NCBI GenBank assembly: GCA_012267605.1
Contig: JAAXGF010000045.1
Location: 1-10,919, forward strand
Direction: 5' to 3'
Length of the DNA: 10,919 bases
Origin: Alphaproteobacteria bacterium
GTDB taxonomy: Bacteria; Pseudomonadota; Alphaproteobacteria; JAAXGF01
Below are positions 1 through 6,560 of the stretch, one piece after another; positions within the stretch are counted from its first letter, which is position 1, and each line of letters starts with the position of its first letter. Under the pieces are notes generated by a model that saw only the letters and a program-made list of their open reading frames with translations, searched no databases and was not told where the DNA came from. The position numbers were made by a program, and so were the translations under genes.

Positions 1-153
1 AAGCCCGAAGTGCGCCCGGATAACCGAAATTCACCCCGTAACGATCCCAAATTCCAGAAAATCGCCAAGCCGACCGCAAGACCGGACGAACAACCGACGT
101 CGCCAGGATCAAATTCATCAGAAATCAGAGTATTTAGAGGTCTCCAAATGTAG
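1..153 (+). CDS. Possible C-terminal tail of an upstream gene (partial)
   Basis: The first frame is open from the left edge to a TAG at 151-153, giving about 50 residues. The peptide is hydrophilic and rich in Pro, Arg, Lys and Asn, and ends in EIRVFRGLQM. A disordered, charged tail closing with a short beta-like segment is plausible for a secreted or envelope protein, but I recognise no family. A second frame is also open here (to about 205), so openness alone is weak evidence. Because the start lies outside the window, neither length nor function can be judged. Confidence 0.27.
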   Translation, partial: KPEVRPDNRNSPRNDPKFQKIAKPTARPDEQPTSPGSNSSEIRVFRGLQM

Positions 154-156
154 CCG

Positions 157-207
157 AATTAGATCATACGTGATCGATACGACAGCGTGTTTCACAAACA
201 TCTAATT
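157..207. promoter_or_regulatory. Inverted repeats upstream of parA, candidate operator or centromere site
   Basis: AATTAGAT at 157-164 and its exact reverse complement ATCTAATT at 200-207 flank the leader. Overlapping the first copy is GATCA (162-166), TACG, TGATC (171-175), a perfect 5-base inverted repeat. A third ATCTAATT occurs at 953-960, just before the RHH gene. ParA-RHH pairs commonly autoregulate through RHH binding to short repeated sites. Assigning these repeats to this RHH protein is inference. Confidence 0.35.
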
Positions 208-261
208 CAACCCTTGGGTCACTGCTCCGAGAATCTCAAAACAAGACCGAGAGTAAAAACT

Positions 262-945
262 ATGTATGTCATGACCTTCTCCTCGCAAAAAGGCGGATCG
301 GGGAAAACAACGCTGTCGGGGCACATAGCGGTCCAGGCCGAGCGTTGTGGCGAGGGCCCGGTCGCGATTATCGATACAGACCCCCAAGGCAGCCTTGCCG
401 ATTGGTGGAATGAGCGTCACACCGAGCGACCGGTCTTCGCGGCGGCGAATTTTGCCCAGCTCGCGGAAGACCTGGAGCGCCTTTCCGAAGACGGAATTAA
501 GTTGGCTATTATCGACACGCCCCCTGCGATTACATCGGCTATTCGAAGGGTAATTGGCGTCGCTGATTTGGCTGTGGTTCCCACTCCGCCAAGTCCCCAC
601 GACCTTCGAGCTGTTGCCGCCACCGTCGATATGGTGGAACGGGCCAATAAGCCGTTGGTCTTCGTTGTAAACGGGGCCACCGCGCGGGCACGCATCACAG
701 GCGAGGCAGCAATCGCCCTGTCCCAGCACGGCACGGTCGCGCCAGTAATCGTGCATCAACGCACGGATTTCGCCTCGAGCATGATCGATGGTCGGACTGT
801 AATGGAAATCAACAGCGAATCACGCTCTGCGAAGGAAATCGAGCAGCTGTGGGAGTATTTGTCGGTAAGAATCAAGAAGTCCGAACCGCGTCAACTATTT
901 AGCCAACTGAAGAAACCAACTTTTGGACGCAGATTTGCTTATTGA
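262..945 (+). CDS. ParA/MinD-family partition ATPase (short, HTH-less)
   Basis: This is a 227-residue P-loop ATPase of the ParA/MinD/VirC1 class. The deviant Walker A KGGSGKTT (residues 10-17) carries the signature Lys10 and catalytic Lys15. DTDPQGS (38-44) is the switch I region, and LAIIDTPP (81-88) is the Walker B/switch II strand. There is no N-terminal helix-turn-helix, so it belongs with small ParAs, which usually work with a separate DNA-binding partner; the RHH gene 53 bases downstream fits that role. ParAs bind nonspecific DNA as ATP dimers and position DNA or protein cargo. I chose ATG 262 because the family fold starts within a few residues of it and GAGAG lies just upstream; an in-frame ATG at 271 is an alternative. 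A GTG at 187 would add 25 residues that do not look like the family. The cargo (chromosome, plasmid remnant or protein cluster) cannot be told from sequence. Confidence 0.9.
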   Translation: MYVMTFSSQKGGSGKTTLSGHIAVQAERCGEGPVAIIDTDPQGSLADWWNERHTERPVFAAANFAQLAEDLERLSEDGIKLAIIDTPPAITSAIRRVIGVADLAVVPTPPSPHDLRAVAATVDMVERANKPLVFVVNGATARARITGEAAIALSQHGTVAPVIVHQRTDFASSMIDGRTVMEINSESRSAKEIEQLWEYLSVRIKKSEPRQLFSQLKKPTFGRRFAY

Positions 946-952
946 CAGTCCG

Positions 953-960
953 ATCTAATT
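953..960 (+). repeat. Third ATCTAATT copy, between parA and the RHH gene
   Basis: This octamer is identical to the copy at 200-207 and inverted relative to 157-164. It sits in the 53-base gap ahead of the RHH start and is followed by TTGATCG (962-968), recalling the TGATCG at 171-176. It could be an internal operator or part of a dispersed partition site. A close variant (TTCTAATT, 1438-1445) lies inside the RHH gene. Confidence 0.3.
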
Positions 961-998
961 GTTGATCGCACACCTCGACGATAAAGGTGAGTGAGGAA

Positions 999-1553
999 AT
1001 GACCAAACTGAAACCCGCAATATTGCGCAGCTCCTTACTTGTACGCAAGGGCCAAGCAGCGCCAGCGACAGGAACGGCATCTCATCAATCCGTGGCCCCT
1101 GAGCCGCCTTCCCCAGAATCATTTCCCAAGGGAAGCTCTCGCCAATTGCCTGCCGCTAAAGTACATGCCATGCGAATTGCTGCGCCATCACCAAGTGATC
1201 AAGCGGATGTGGGCGGCAACTTCCCGGGGATCCCAGCGCAAACTGTGGAAGCATTGCGCGCTGTGACAAAGTGGAAACGCCCAGCGAAGGACGAGCCTGC
1301 CGCCCCGGCAAGAAAGTCGCGGCGCCCAGCGAAATCTGGTGGGGCACCCCGATCATCACTTACGGTTAGACTCGACCCGCAGCGACAAATGCGCCTTGCA
1401 GTATACAGTGCCTTCACCCGACGCACCAAACAGGACATTCTAATTGAGGCCCTCGACAATTATCTTGAACGGACTTGTCCCGAGGTTTGCGAGGAAAACT
1501 GCGCTTGCTTGAATAAACAGTTGGCGGCAGCGAATACGCCACCTGAAAATTAG
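999..1553 (+). CDS. Ribbon-helix-helix DNA-binding protein, probable ParA partner
   Basis: This is a 184-residue protein with a long, low-complexity N-terminal half rich in Pro, Ala, Ser and Lys/Arg (about 1-118), probably disordered. A compact RHH-like segment follows at about 119-157: beta strand SSLTVRL, then two helices around QRQMRLAVYSAF and TKQDILIEALDNYLE. RHH proteins bind DNA as dimers through the strand, and many are the centromere-binding partners of short ParAs; VirC1/VirC2 is a similar arrangement. After the RHH comes a cysteine-rich tail (CPEVCEENCAC) not usual for the fold. ATG 999 is preferred because AAGGTGAG at 985-991 lies about 7 bases upstream; GTG 987 would add four residues and lacks a good Shine-Dalgarno. 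It is likely cotranscribed with parA. The fold call is by pattern only. Confidence 0.75.
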   Translation: MTKLKPAILRSSLLVRKGQAAPATGTASHQSVAPEPPSPESFPKGSSRQLPAAKVHAMRIAAPSPSDQADVGGNFPGIPAQTVEALRAVTKWKRPAKDEPAAPARKSRRPAKSGGAPRSSLTVRLDPQRQMRLAVYSAFTRRTKQDILIEALDNYLERTCPEVCEENCACLNKQLAAANTPPEN

Positions 1554-1569
1554 ACCCGAAAAATCAGGT
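1541..1569. terminator. Weak inverted repeat between convergent genes
   Basis: ACCTGA (1541-1546) and TCAGGT (1564-1569) are perfect 6-base arms around a 17-base loop. They straddle the stop of the RHH gene and lie just before the convergent hydrolase stop at 1574. There is no proper T-run on either side, so this is at best a weak bidirectional terminator. Confidence 0.25.
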
Positions 1570-1573
1570 TCTC

Positions 1574-2641
1574 TCAGTCCCTAAGATTGAGTTCGTCTTC
1601 GCCAAGGGATTCGAAGCACGCGTTTACATCGACTTCCCGAACATCTTCGATTCGCCGAAGAAACCACTGGGGCTTTCGGTCCTTGTCCACCAGCATCGCG
1701 CGCACGCCCTCGCGAAAATCATCGCCGGCAACCAATCGCTGACTGACGCGATATTCTCGACGCATGGCTGCGGCGAACACTGCTTCGTGCCCTTCGCTCG
1801 AGTCAAATTTCTCCCGAAGCAGCCGATGGGTCACTAGGAGGCTGAACGGCGATGCGGCGGAGAGCCTGGCCAATGCCTCCCGCGCCCATTCGCCATCCTC
1901 GGCACGCAATTCGGCGACAATGCCAGCGACGGAATCCAATGAAAAACAACGATCAATCGCGGCACGATCATCAGCTAGCGTACAAGGTCCAGGATCCTCG
2001 GCTGCCGCGGCGAGGACGCGGTCTATGCCTTGGATCGACGACTCGCCAGCCAATGCCTCAACGACGGTGTCCCACCGGGCACGTGGAATGCAATGGGTGG
2101 CCAAGCCACAATACATCGCATCCGCCGGCCCCAAACGAATCCCTGTCAACCCAAGATAAAGGCCGATTCGTCCCGGTAGTCGCGGCAAGAAATAGCTCCC
2201 GCCCACATCGGGGAAAAATCCGATCGCCGTCTCTGGCATCGCGAAGAGGGTCGCCTCGGTCGCCACGCGATGGGACCCGTGCACCGATATTCCTGCGCCA
2301 CCCCCCATCACCACGCCATCCAGAAAGGATATGTATGGCTTCGAGTAGGTGAATATTCGATGATTTAAAGTGTATTCAAAACGGTAGAAGTCTGCGGTTA
2401 CGGGATCGCCGGGAGATGCCTCGGCCAGCGCCCGAACATCGCCCCCGGCGCAGAAGGCGCGACCGGAGCCATCTATAAGAATGGCACTTACGCTATCGTC
2501 CTGTGCCCACAAAGCCAAACGAGCATCAAGTGCCCGCACCATGTCGAGGGTAAGGGCATTGAGTGACGCAGCCCTATTCAAAGTGATTCGCCCCAGATTG
2601 CCGTGTAAGCGGAATTGAACGTCATCACATTCGTCAATCAT
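1574..2641 (-). CDS. 3-hydroxyisobutyryl-CoA hydrolase (crotonase superfamily)
   Basis: This 355-residue crotonase-fold enzyme should hydrolyse 3-hydroxyisobutyryl-CoA to free 3-hydroxyisobutyrate and CoA in valine degradation. The oxyanion-hole segments are FCAGGD (63-68) and GVVMGGGAG (109-117). The HIBCH signature MPETAIGFFPDVGGSYFLPRL (135-155) supplies the catalytic Glu137 and Asp145. EYTLN (89-93) and YSKPYISFLDG (99-109) are also typical of this subgroup rather than of ordinary enoyl-CoA hydratases. The C-terminal half (about 250-335) matches the longer HIBCH form. ATG 2641 opens directly into the first crotonase strand; its Shine-Dalgarno is poor. It stands alone on the - strand, with none of its usual valine-pathway companions in view. 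Full length and apparently intact. A close alternative is an enoyl-CoA hydratase/isomerase of the same family. Confidence 0.9.
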   Translation of the reverse strand: MIDECDDVQFRLHGNLGRITLNRAASLNALTLDMVRALDARLALWAQDDSVSAILIDGSGRAFCAGGDVRALAEASPGDPVTADFYRFEYTLNHRIFTYSKPYISFLDGVVMGGGAGISVHGSHRVATEATLFAMPETAIGFFPDVGGSYFLPRLPGRIGLYLGLTGIRLGPADAMYCGLATHCIPRARWDTVVEALAGESSIQGIDRVLAAAAEDPGPCTLADDRAAIDRCFSLDSVAGIVAELRAEDGEWAREALARLSAASPFSLLVTHRLLREKFDSSEGHEAVFAAAMRREYRVSQRLVAGDDFREGVRAMLVDKDRKPQWFLRRIEDVREVDVNACFESLGEDELNLRD

Positions 2642-2892
2642 GACGGGTATCCATTAGGTTTGCGCAAACTGGATGGCAAAGCGAGCGTCTGTGGCGGTGT
2701 TGTCAGCGAAATCACCGAACTGCGTCGCCACCTCCACAGTGGCGGAGGCACATTACGCCACCGGCCACCGGACGCAAGCACCCACCAAATTTTGAAGAAT
2801 GATTTGCCTCCAGCTCTGTCCAAAGGTATGTCGAACCCTGGGGCTACGCGTTCGAACAATTTCGACACAAAATTCTTGGTAACACAGGGAAC
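2642..2892. promoter_or_regulatory. Divergent spacer between the hydrolase gene and hemB
   Basis: No gene is supported in this 251-base spacer, which must carry promoters for both neighbours. CGCCAC (2726-2731) and GTGGCG (2739-2744) form a perfect hairpin with a 7-base loop and no T-run. TTGCCT (2804-2809) and TATGTC (2827-2832), 17 bases apart, form a weak sigma70-like pair facing hemB. TCGAAC occurs at 2831-2836 and 2852-2857, 21 bases apart, and TCGAA (2852-2856) with TTCGA (2861-2865) is an inverted repeat. I see neither an Irr box nor an FNR box. Confidence 0.35.
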
Positions 2893-3921
2893 ATGGCGTT
2901 GAAAATTCGACCGACCTTGTATGGGGCGTATCCGAGAACTCGATTACGGCGAAACCGCAACGACGAGTGGTCGCGGCGAATGGTCGCGGAACAGCAACTG
3001 GCGGCCGATGATTTGATTTGGCCGGTATTCGTTCACGAAGGCCAGGCCCGGCGGGACGCGATTCCGTCCATGCCGGAGGTAGCGCGCCTGTCAATCGACA
3101 TTTTGGTCGACGAGGCGGCGGAAGCAGCGGACCTCGGAATTCCAATGATCGCGCTATTTCCGGCGACTCCACCGGACCTGCGCACCGCCGATGGGGAAGA
3201 AGCCGTAAACCCGGACAACCTGCTGTGCCAAACAGTTACGGCGCTCAAAAAATCAGTACCCCGCATCGGGGTCATGTGCGACGTCGCATTGGACCCCTAT
3301 ACAACCCACGGCCAAGATGGATTGGTCCGCAACGGCGAAGTGGTGAACGACGAAACCGTTGCCGTGCTTTGCCGCCAAGCGGTCGTGCAGGCGGACGCGG
3401 GTTCTGACGTGGTGGCACCATCCGACATGATGGACGGCCGCATCGGCGCTGTCCGCGACGCGCTCGACGCCGCTGGGCACCAAAACGTGCGGATAATGTC
3501 TTACGCAGCAAAATATGCCTCCGGATTTTATAGACCGTTTCGCGATGCGGTGGGCTCTAAGGCGTTTCTTGGCGGTGGCGACAAGCGAACCTATCAAATG
3601 GATCCCGCGAATGGCGATGAAGCGTTGCGGGAAGTAGCGCTTGATATCGCCGAAGGCGCCGACATGGTTTTGGTCAAACCTGGCATGCCGTATCTTGACG
3701 TAGTCCAGCGCATTAAGGATACCTTCGGCATGCCTACCTACGCCTACCAGGTAAGCGGCGAATATGCCATGCTCAAAGCAGCAGTGGCCAAAGGGTGGCT
3801 GGACAACGAACGAGTCCTTATTGAATCGCTACTCGGCTTCAAGCGTGCCGGCGCAGACGGCATCCTCACTTATGCGGCGGTAGAGGCCGCGCGGCTGATC
3901 CAACATAAGCACTCGGACTGA
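2893..3921 (+). CDS. hemB: Porphobilinogen synthase (delta-aminolevulinic acid dehydratase)
   Basis: HemB condenses two 5-aminolevulinate molecules to porphobilinogen, the second common step of haem and other tetrapyrrole synthesis, in the cytoplasm as an octamer. At 342 residues it has the usual length. The two Schiff-base lysines are Lys207 (SYAAKYAS) and Lys262, in the family signature GADMVLVKPGMPY (255-267). The metal-site segment DVALDPYTTHGQDG (130-143) has Asp/Ala/Asp where zinc enzymes carry three cysteines, so this is the zinc-independent, magnesium-responsive form known from Pseudomonas and alphaproteobacteria. The N-terminal arm with TRLRRNRNDEWSRRMV (16-31) is typical of that group. 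ATG 2893 follows AGGGA (2886-2890) at short spacing. It is transcribed alone and divergently from the hydrolase gene. Confidence 0.97.
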   Translation: MALKIRPTLYGAYPRTRLRRNRNDEWSRRMVAEQQLAADDLIWPVFVHEGQARRDAIPSMPEVARLSIDILVDEAAEAADLGIPMIALFPATPPDLRTADGEEAVNPDNLLCQTVTALKKSVPRIGVMCDVALDPYTTHGQDGLVRNGEVVNDETVAVLCRQAVVQADAGSDVVAPSDMMDGRIGAVRDALDAAGHQNVRIMSYAAKYASGFYRPFRDAVGSKAFLGGGDKRTYQMDPANGDEALREVALDIAEGADMVLVKPGMPYLDVVQRIKDTFGMPTYAYQVSGEYAMLKAAVAKGWLDNERVLIESLLGFKRAGADGILTYAAVEAARLIQHKHSD

Positions 3922-3948
3922 TCGGTCCTCCCCCGCGAGATCATTATC

Positions 3949-3979
3949 CACGGCCCAATCCGTGTTCAAACTTTTATGA
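3949..3979 (+). terminator. Candidate weak terminator after hemB
   Basis: CACGG (3949-3953) and CCGTG (3960-3964) form a 5-base GC stem with a 6-base loop, followed by the T-rich TTCAAACTTTTATG. It sits 27 bases past the hemB stop and overlaps the end of the convergent VOC gene. The stem is short and the T-run interrupted, so termination would be inefficient. Confidence 0.35.
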
Positions 3980-4384
3980 ACCGGCGTTCTCCAAGACCTG
4001 GCCAAAGCAGATAATGTGGCCGTCGAGATCGCAAACCTCGAATTCCCAGCAGCCGTAAAAAGTGTCGTTCGGCGACCGGGTAATCATCGCCAATCTTCCC
4101 TTGAGCTCTTCGTGCATGGCGTTGGCATCACGCACCCAGATGTAAGCATCCCACGCATGCTCGTCGAGGGTCCGATTGGGGTGGGGGCGACCACCATCGT
4201 GACCGGCCCGCAACATCACGTGAACACCGTCTCGGTAGACAATGACGAATCCCGGCGGGTCCCCCCAGTAACGGTCAAAGGCGAAGCCCAATTTATCACG
4301 GTAATATTCCGCCGCGCGGATGATGTCGCCGACGAAGAAATATGGTGCGATGGTGTGCAAATCGCGTTGGGAGGCTGCGGTCAT
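3974..4384 (-). CDS. VOC-superfamily protein (glyoxalase/bleomycin-resistance fold)
   Basis: This 136-residue single-domain protein has the paired beta-alpha-beta-beta-beta modules of the vicinal-oxygen-chelate fold. Module one spans about 11-60 (APYFFVGDIIRAAEYYRDKL, then the strands FVIVYRDGVHVML). Module two spans about 78-130, ending in YGCWEFEVCDLDGHIICFGQ, the usual VOC closing strand with Glu114 and Glu116 as possible metal ligands and the conserved D-x-DG turn (119-122). Such proteins form dimers and serve as glyoxalases, dioxygenases, epimerases or drug-binding proteins, so the fold does not give a substrate. It converges with hemB and diverges from ppiD, with no linked pathway genes. 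ATG 4384 has purine-rich GAGGAAGAG some 12-20 bases upstream. Intact. Confidence 0.8.
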   Translation of the reverse strand: MTAASQRDLHTIAPYFFVGDIIRAAEYYRDKLGFAFDRYWGDPPGFVIVYRDGVHVMLRAGHDGGRPHPNRTLDEHAWDAYIWVRDANAMHEELKGRLAMITRSPNDTFYGCWEFEVCDLDGHIICFGQVLENAGS

Positions 4385-4665
4385 AGCTCAAATTCTCTTC
4401 CTCAAATCCCAGCGATTCAAGTCGGTAAATAGTAGTCGATCAAAAATCTTCAGACGGAATTCCGGCGTATTTTTCTCATCCCCTCCGCATTCTCGAACAA
4501 CAGCGCCAAACTGGCGTTCCGAACGTACCAATTTAGTACGTGATACATTTTTCCTGGTAACTGATCCCGGAATTCATACATGTTTTCGATGTTGCGTATG
4601 GGCTCTCGGCCCACCTATGATGCCGCCGCCGAACGGCGGGGCGAAATCTGAACAGCGGTAATCCC
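4385..4665. promoter_or_regulatory. Divergent spacer with four inverted repeats, upstream of ppiD
   Basis: No gene is supported in this 281-base spacer. It holds CGCCA/TGGCG (4504-4508/4512-4516), ACGTAC/GTACGT (4523-4528/4536-4541, 7-base spacer), TGGGC/GCCCA (4599-4603/4609-4613) and CCGCC/GGCGG (4626-4630/4635-4639). The first two look like operator-type dyads in the promoter zone. The last two would form small hairpins in the ppiD leader just before the start codon. Neither hairpin has a T-run, so they are not obvious terminators. Confidence 0.4.
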
Positions 4666-6552
4666 ATGCTGCAAGCTCTACACAAGAGTGCTGGAAACTG
4701 GATCGTAAAGATATTCTTGGTTTTGATTGCCGCGAGTTTCGCGGTATGGGGCGTTGGCGACATATTTCGTGACCAGACGGAATCCGTTGTCGCTTGGGTC
4801 GGCGACAAAGAGATTTCGCGTACCGAGTTGAGCCAGAGCTTTCGACGCGAACTCAACAGTCTGCAGCGCGCCTTGCGAACCCATATCGATAGCGAACAGG
4901 CACGTTCGCTGGGTCTCGTCGACCGGTCACTTGACAACCTTATTTCGAACAATCTGTTCGTGCTCGAAGCAAATCGCCTCGGACTCGCGGTCAGCGATTC
5001 CCATGCAGTTCAGGAGATTAGACAGAACAACGGTTTCAAGGATGTCACCGGCAAATTCGACCGATTCCGATTCGACACGTTTTTGCGCCAACTTGGCATG
5101 GGCGAGGAGCAATTTATCGCACAGATTCGCGACGATATTTTGCGCCGGCAATTGGGACAGACGATGGTAACGGCCGTATCCGCGCCAAACGTCCTCGTCG
5201 ATACGCTGTATCGTTACCGAAAGGAATCGAGAATCGTTGAATTCGCCGTCATCAACAACGCTGACATGAAAATCAGCGGCGATGCGAGCGAAGCGGATTT
5301 GACCAAACATTACGAAGACAATCCCAGGTTTTACACGGCACCTGAATATCGAAAACTAACTTTCCTGCACATCGCACCTGAAGATTTGGCGGACGAAGTG
5401 ACTGTCGAAGAAGATGAAATCCATGCCGAATACGAGGACCGCCAGGCTTCTTTCGTAACGCCGGAAAGACGGACCGTGGAACAAATCGTTAGCAACACGG
5501 AAACCGATGCACGCGCCACGTATGAATCTTTGTCCGAGGGCACCGAATTCGCGGCGGCTGCGAAGGAAAAAGGGCTTTCCCCCGAAGATATTTCGTTGGG
5601 TAGCATGGTTCATGGCGATTTCTTCGATAAGGCGCTCGCCGACGCTGTATTTGATTTAGAGGAAGGTCAATTTAGCACGCCCGTCCAGACTGGATTGGGA
5701 TGGCATATTGTACGTGTGACCGGCATTGTTGCCGGCAGCACGCGAAGCTTTGAGGAAGTCCGTGAGGAATTGGAGCAGGAGCTCATCCTCCAGAAAGCGG
5801 CGGACGGGATATATCCGCTGGCAAACGACTTGGAAGACTTGCTGGCAGGCGGCGCGACACTTGAGGAAGCGGCCAATCGCTTGGAAATCAGGATCGCCAC
5901 AATCGACGCAATTGATGTGCATGGTAAATCACCAAGCGGTGAAACCGATAGTCAGATGCCCGCAGAGCCGGAATTTCTTTCCAAAGCATTCGAGCTCGCC
6001 CTCGGAGAGGAATCGATCCTGACTGAATCGAGTGCGGGCACGAGCTTCATCGTTCGCGTCGACGAAATTACGGCTTCGGCGGTTAAACCTTTCGACCAAG
6101 TACGCGATCAAGTTGTTGAGGATTGGGGACGTAGCGAACGCGACAAGGCGGCTGCCGCCGTCGCCGAACGCATGGTCAAGAGCCTAGACGGCGGGGAAAA
6201 ATTCTCGGATGTCGCAGCTCGTGAAAACGTTGAAATTCAAACTTCGGACGACTTCGAACGCGGCGGCAGTGGCGCGGCCGGGTCATTTTCCCGTGAACTC
6301 GTGGACGCGGCCTTCGCGCTTGGCAGCGGTGAATCCGCCGCCGCGCCGAATGCCAACGGCACCGGTCACATCGTGATTCGCCTAAAAGGTGTGTCAGTGC
6401 CGGTCGTCGGCAACGACCAGGCAGGTATTGACAACACGCGGCAAGAATTGAATGACGCCTTCTCGGTTGACATCGGATCCCAGTACCGATCGTATCTTGA
6501 GGACCGCTTCCCCGTCGAGATCGATCAAGACGCTGTTAACAACTTATTTTAG
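4666..6552 (+). CDS. ppiD: Periplasmic peptidyl-prolyl isomerase/chaperone, PpiD type
   Basis: This is a 628-residue inner-membrane-anchored folding factor of the SurA/PpiD group, which receives proteins as they leave the Sec translocon. A short cytoplasmic N-terminus is followed by one membrane segment at about 13-31 (WIVKIFLVLIAASFAVWGVG), placing the rest in the periplasm. Residues about 37-190 are the SurA-like chaperone region. A parvulin-like domain spans about 265-355, with the recognisable end FDLEEGQFSTPVQTGLGWHIVRV (329-351). The usual opening R-H-I of parvulins reads VEQIV here, so isomerase activity may be weak, as in several PpiDs. A second, degenerate parvulin-like region lies at about 430-575. 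ATG 4666 begins directly before the membrane anchor; its Shine-Dalgarno is poor. The gene runs into trpE with 8 bases between them. Confidence 0.88.
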   Translation: MLQALHKSAGNWIVKIFLVLIAASFAVWGVGDIFRDQTESVVAWVGDKEISRTELSQSFRRELNSLQRALRTHIDSEQARSLGLVDRSLDNLISNNLFVLEANRLGLAVSDSHAVQEIRQNNGFKDVTGKFDRFRFDTFLRQLGMGEEQFIAQIRDDILRRQLGQTMVTAVSAPNVLVDTLYRYRKESRIVEFAVINNADMKISGDASEADLTKHYEDNPRFYTAPEYRKLTFLHIAPEDLADEVTVEEDEIHAEYEDRQASFVTPERRTVEQIVSNTETDARATYESLSEGTEFAAAAKEKGLSPEDISLGSMVHGDFFDKALADAVFDLEEGQFSTPVQTGLGWHIVRVTGIVAGSTRSFEEVREELEQELILQKAADGIYPLANDLEDLLAGGATLEEAANRLEIRIATIDAIDVHGKSPSGETDSQMPAEPEFLSKAFELALGEESILTESSAGTSFIVRVDEITASAVKPFDQVRDQVVEDWGRSERDKAAAAVAERMVKSLDGGEKFSDVAARENVEIQTSDDFERGGSGAAGSFSRELVDAAFALGSGESAAAPNANGTGHIVIRLKGVSVPVVGNDQAGIDNTRQELNDAFSVDIGSQYRSYLEDRFPVEIDQDAVNNLF

Positions 6553-6560
6553 TTTCCAAC

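Noticed and set aside
187..261. Extended N-terminus of ParA from GTG 187
   Set aside because: The ParA fold begins at about 262-271; the extra 25 residues have no family features and cover the repeat at 200-207.
1764..2352. Long plus-strand frames opposite the hydrolase gene
   Set aside because: Antisense shadows of a strongly supported coding region; low-complexity Ser/Ala/Arg/Pro translations.
2615..2902. Open frames on both strands in the hydrolase-hemB spacer
   Set aside because: They overlap the starts of the real genes, carry no motif, and the spacer must hold two divergent promoters.
2893..3921. Missing zinc cysteines in HemB as a defect
   Set aside because: Asp/Ala/Asp at this site is the known zinc-independent variant in Pseudomonas and alphaproteobacteria; the active-site lysines are intact.
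4600..4665. trp-type leader peptide or attenuator ahead of ppiD-trpE
   Set aside because: Hairpins are present, but no short frame with tandem Trp codons and no T-run were found, and trpE itself is 8 bases from ppiD.
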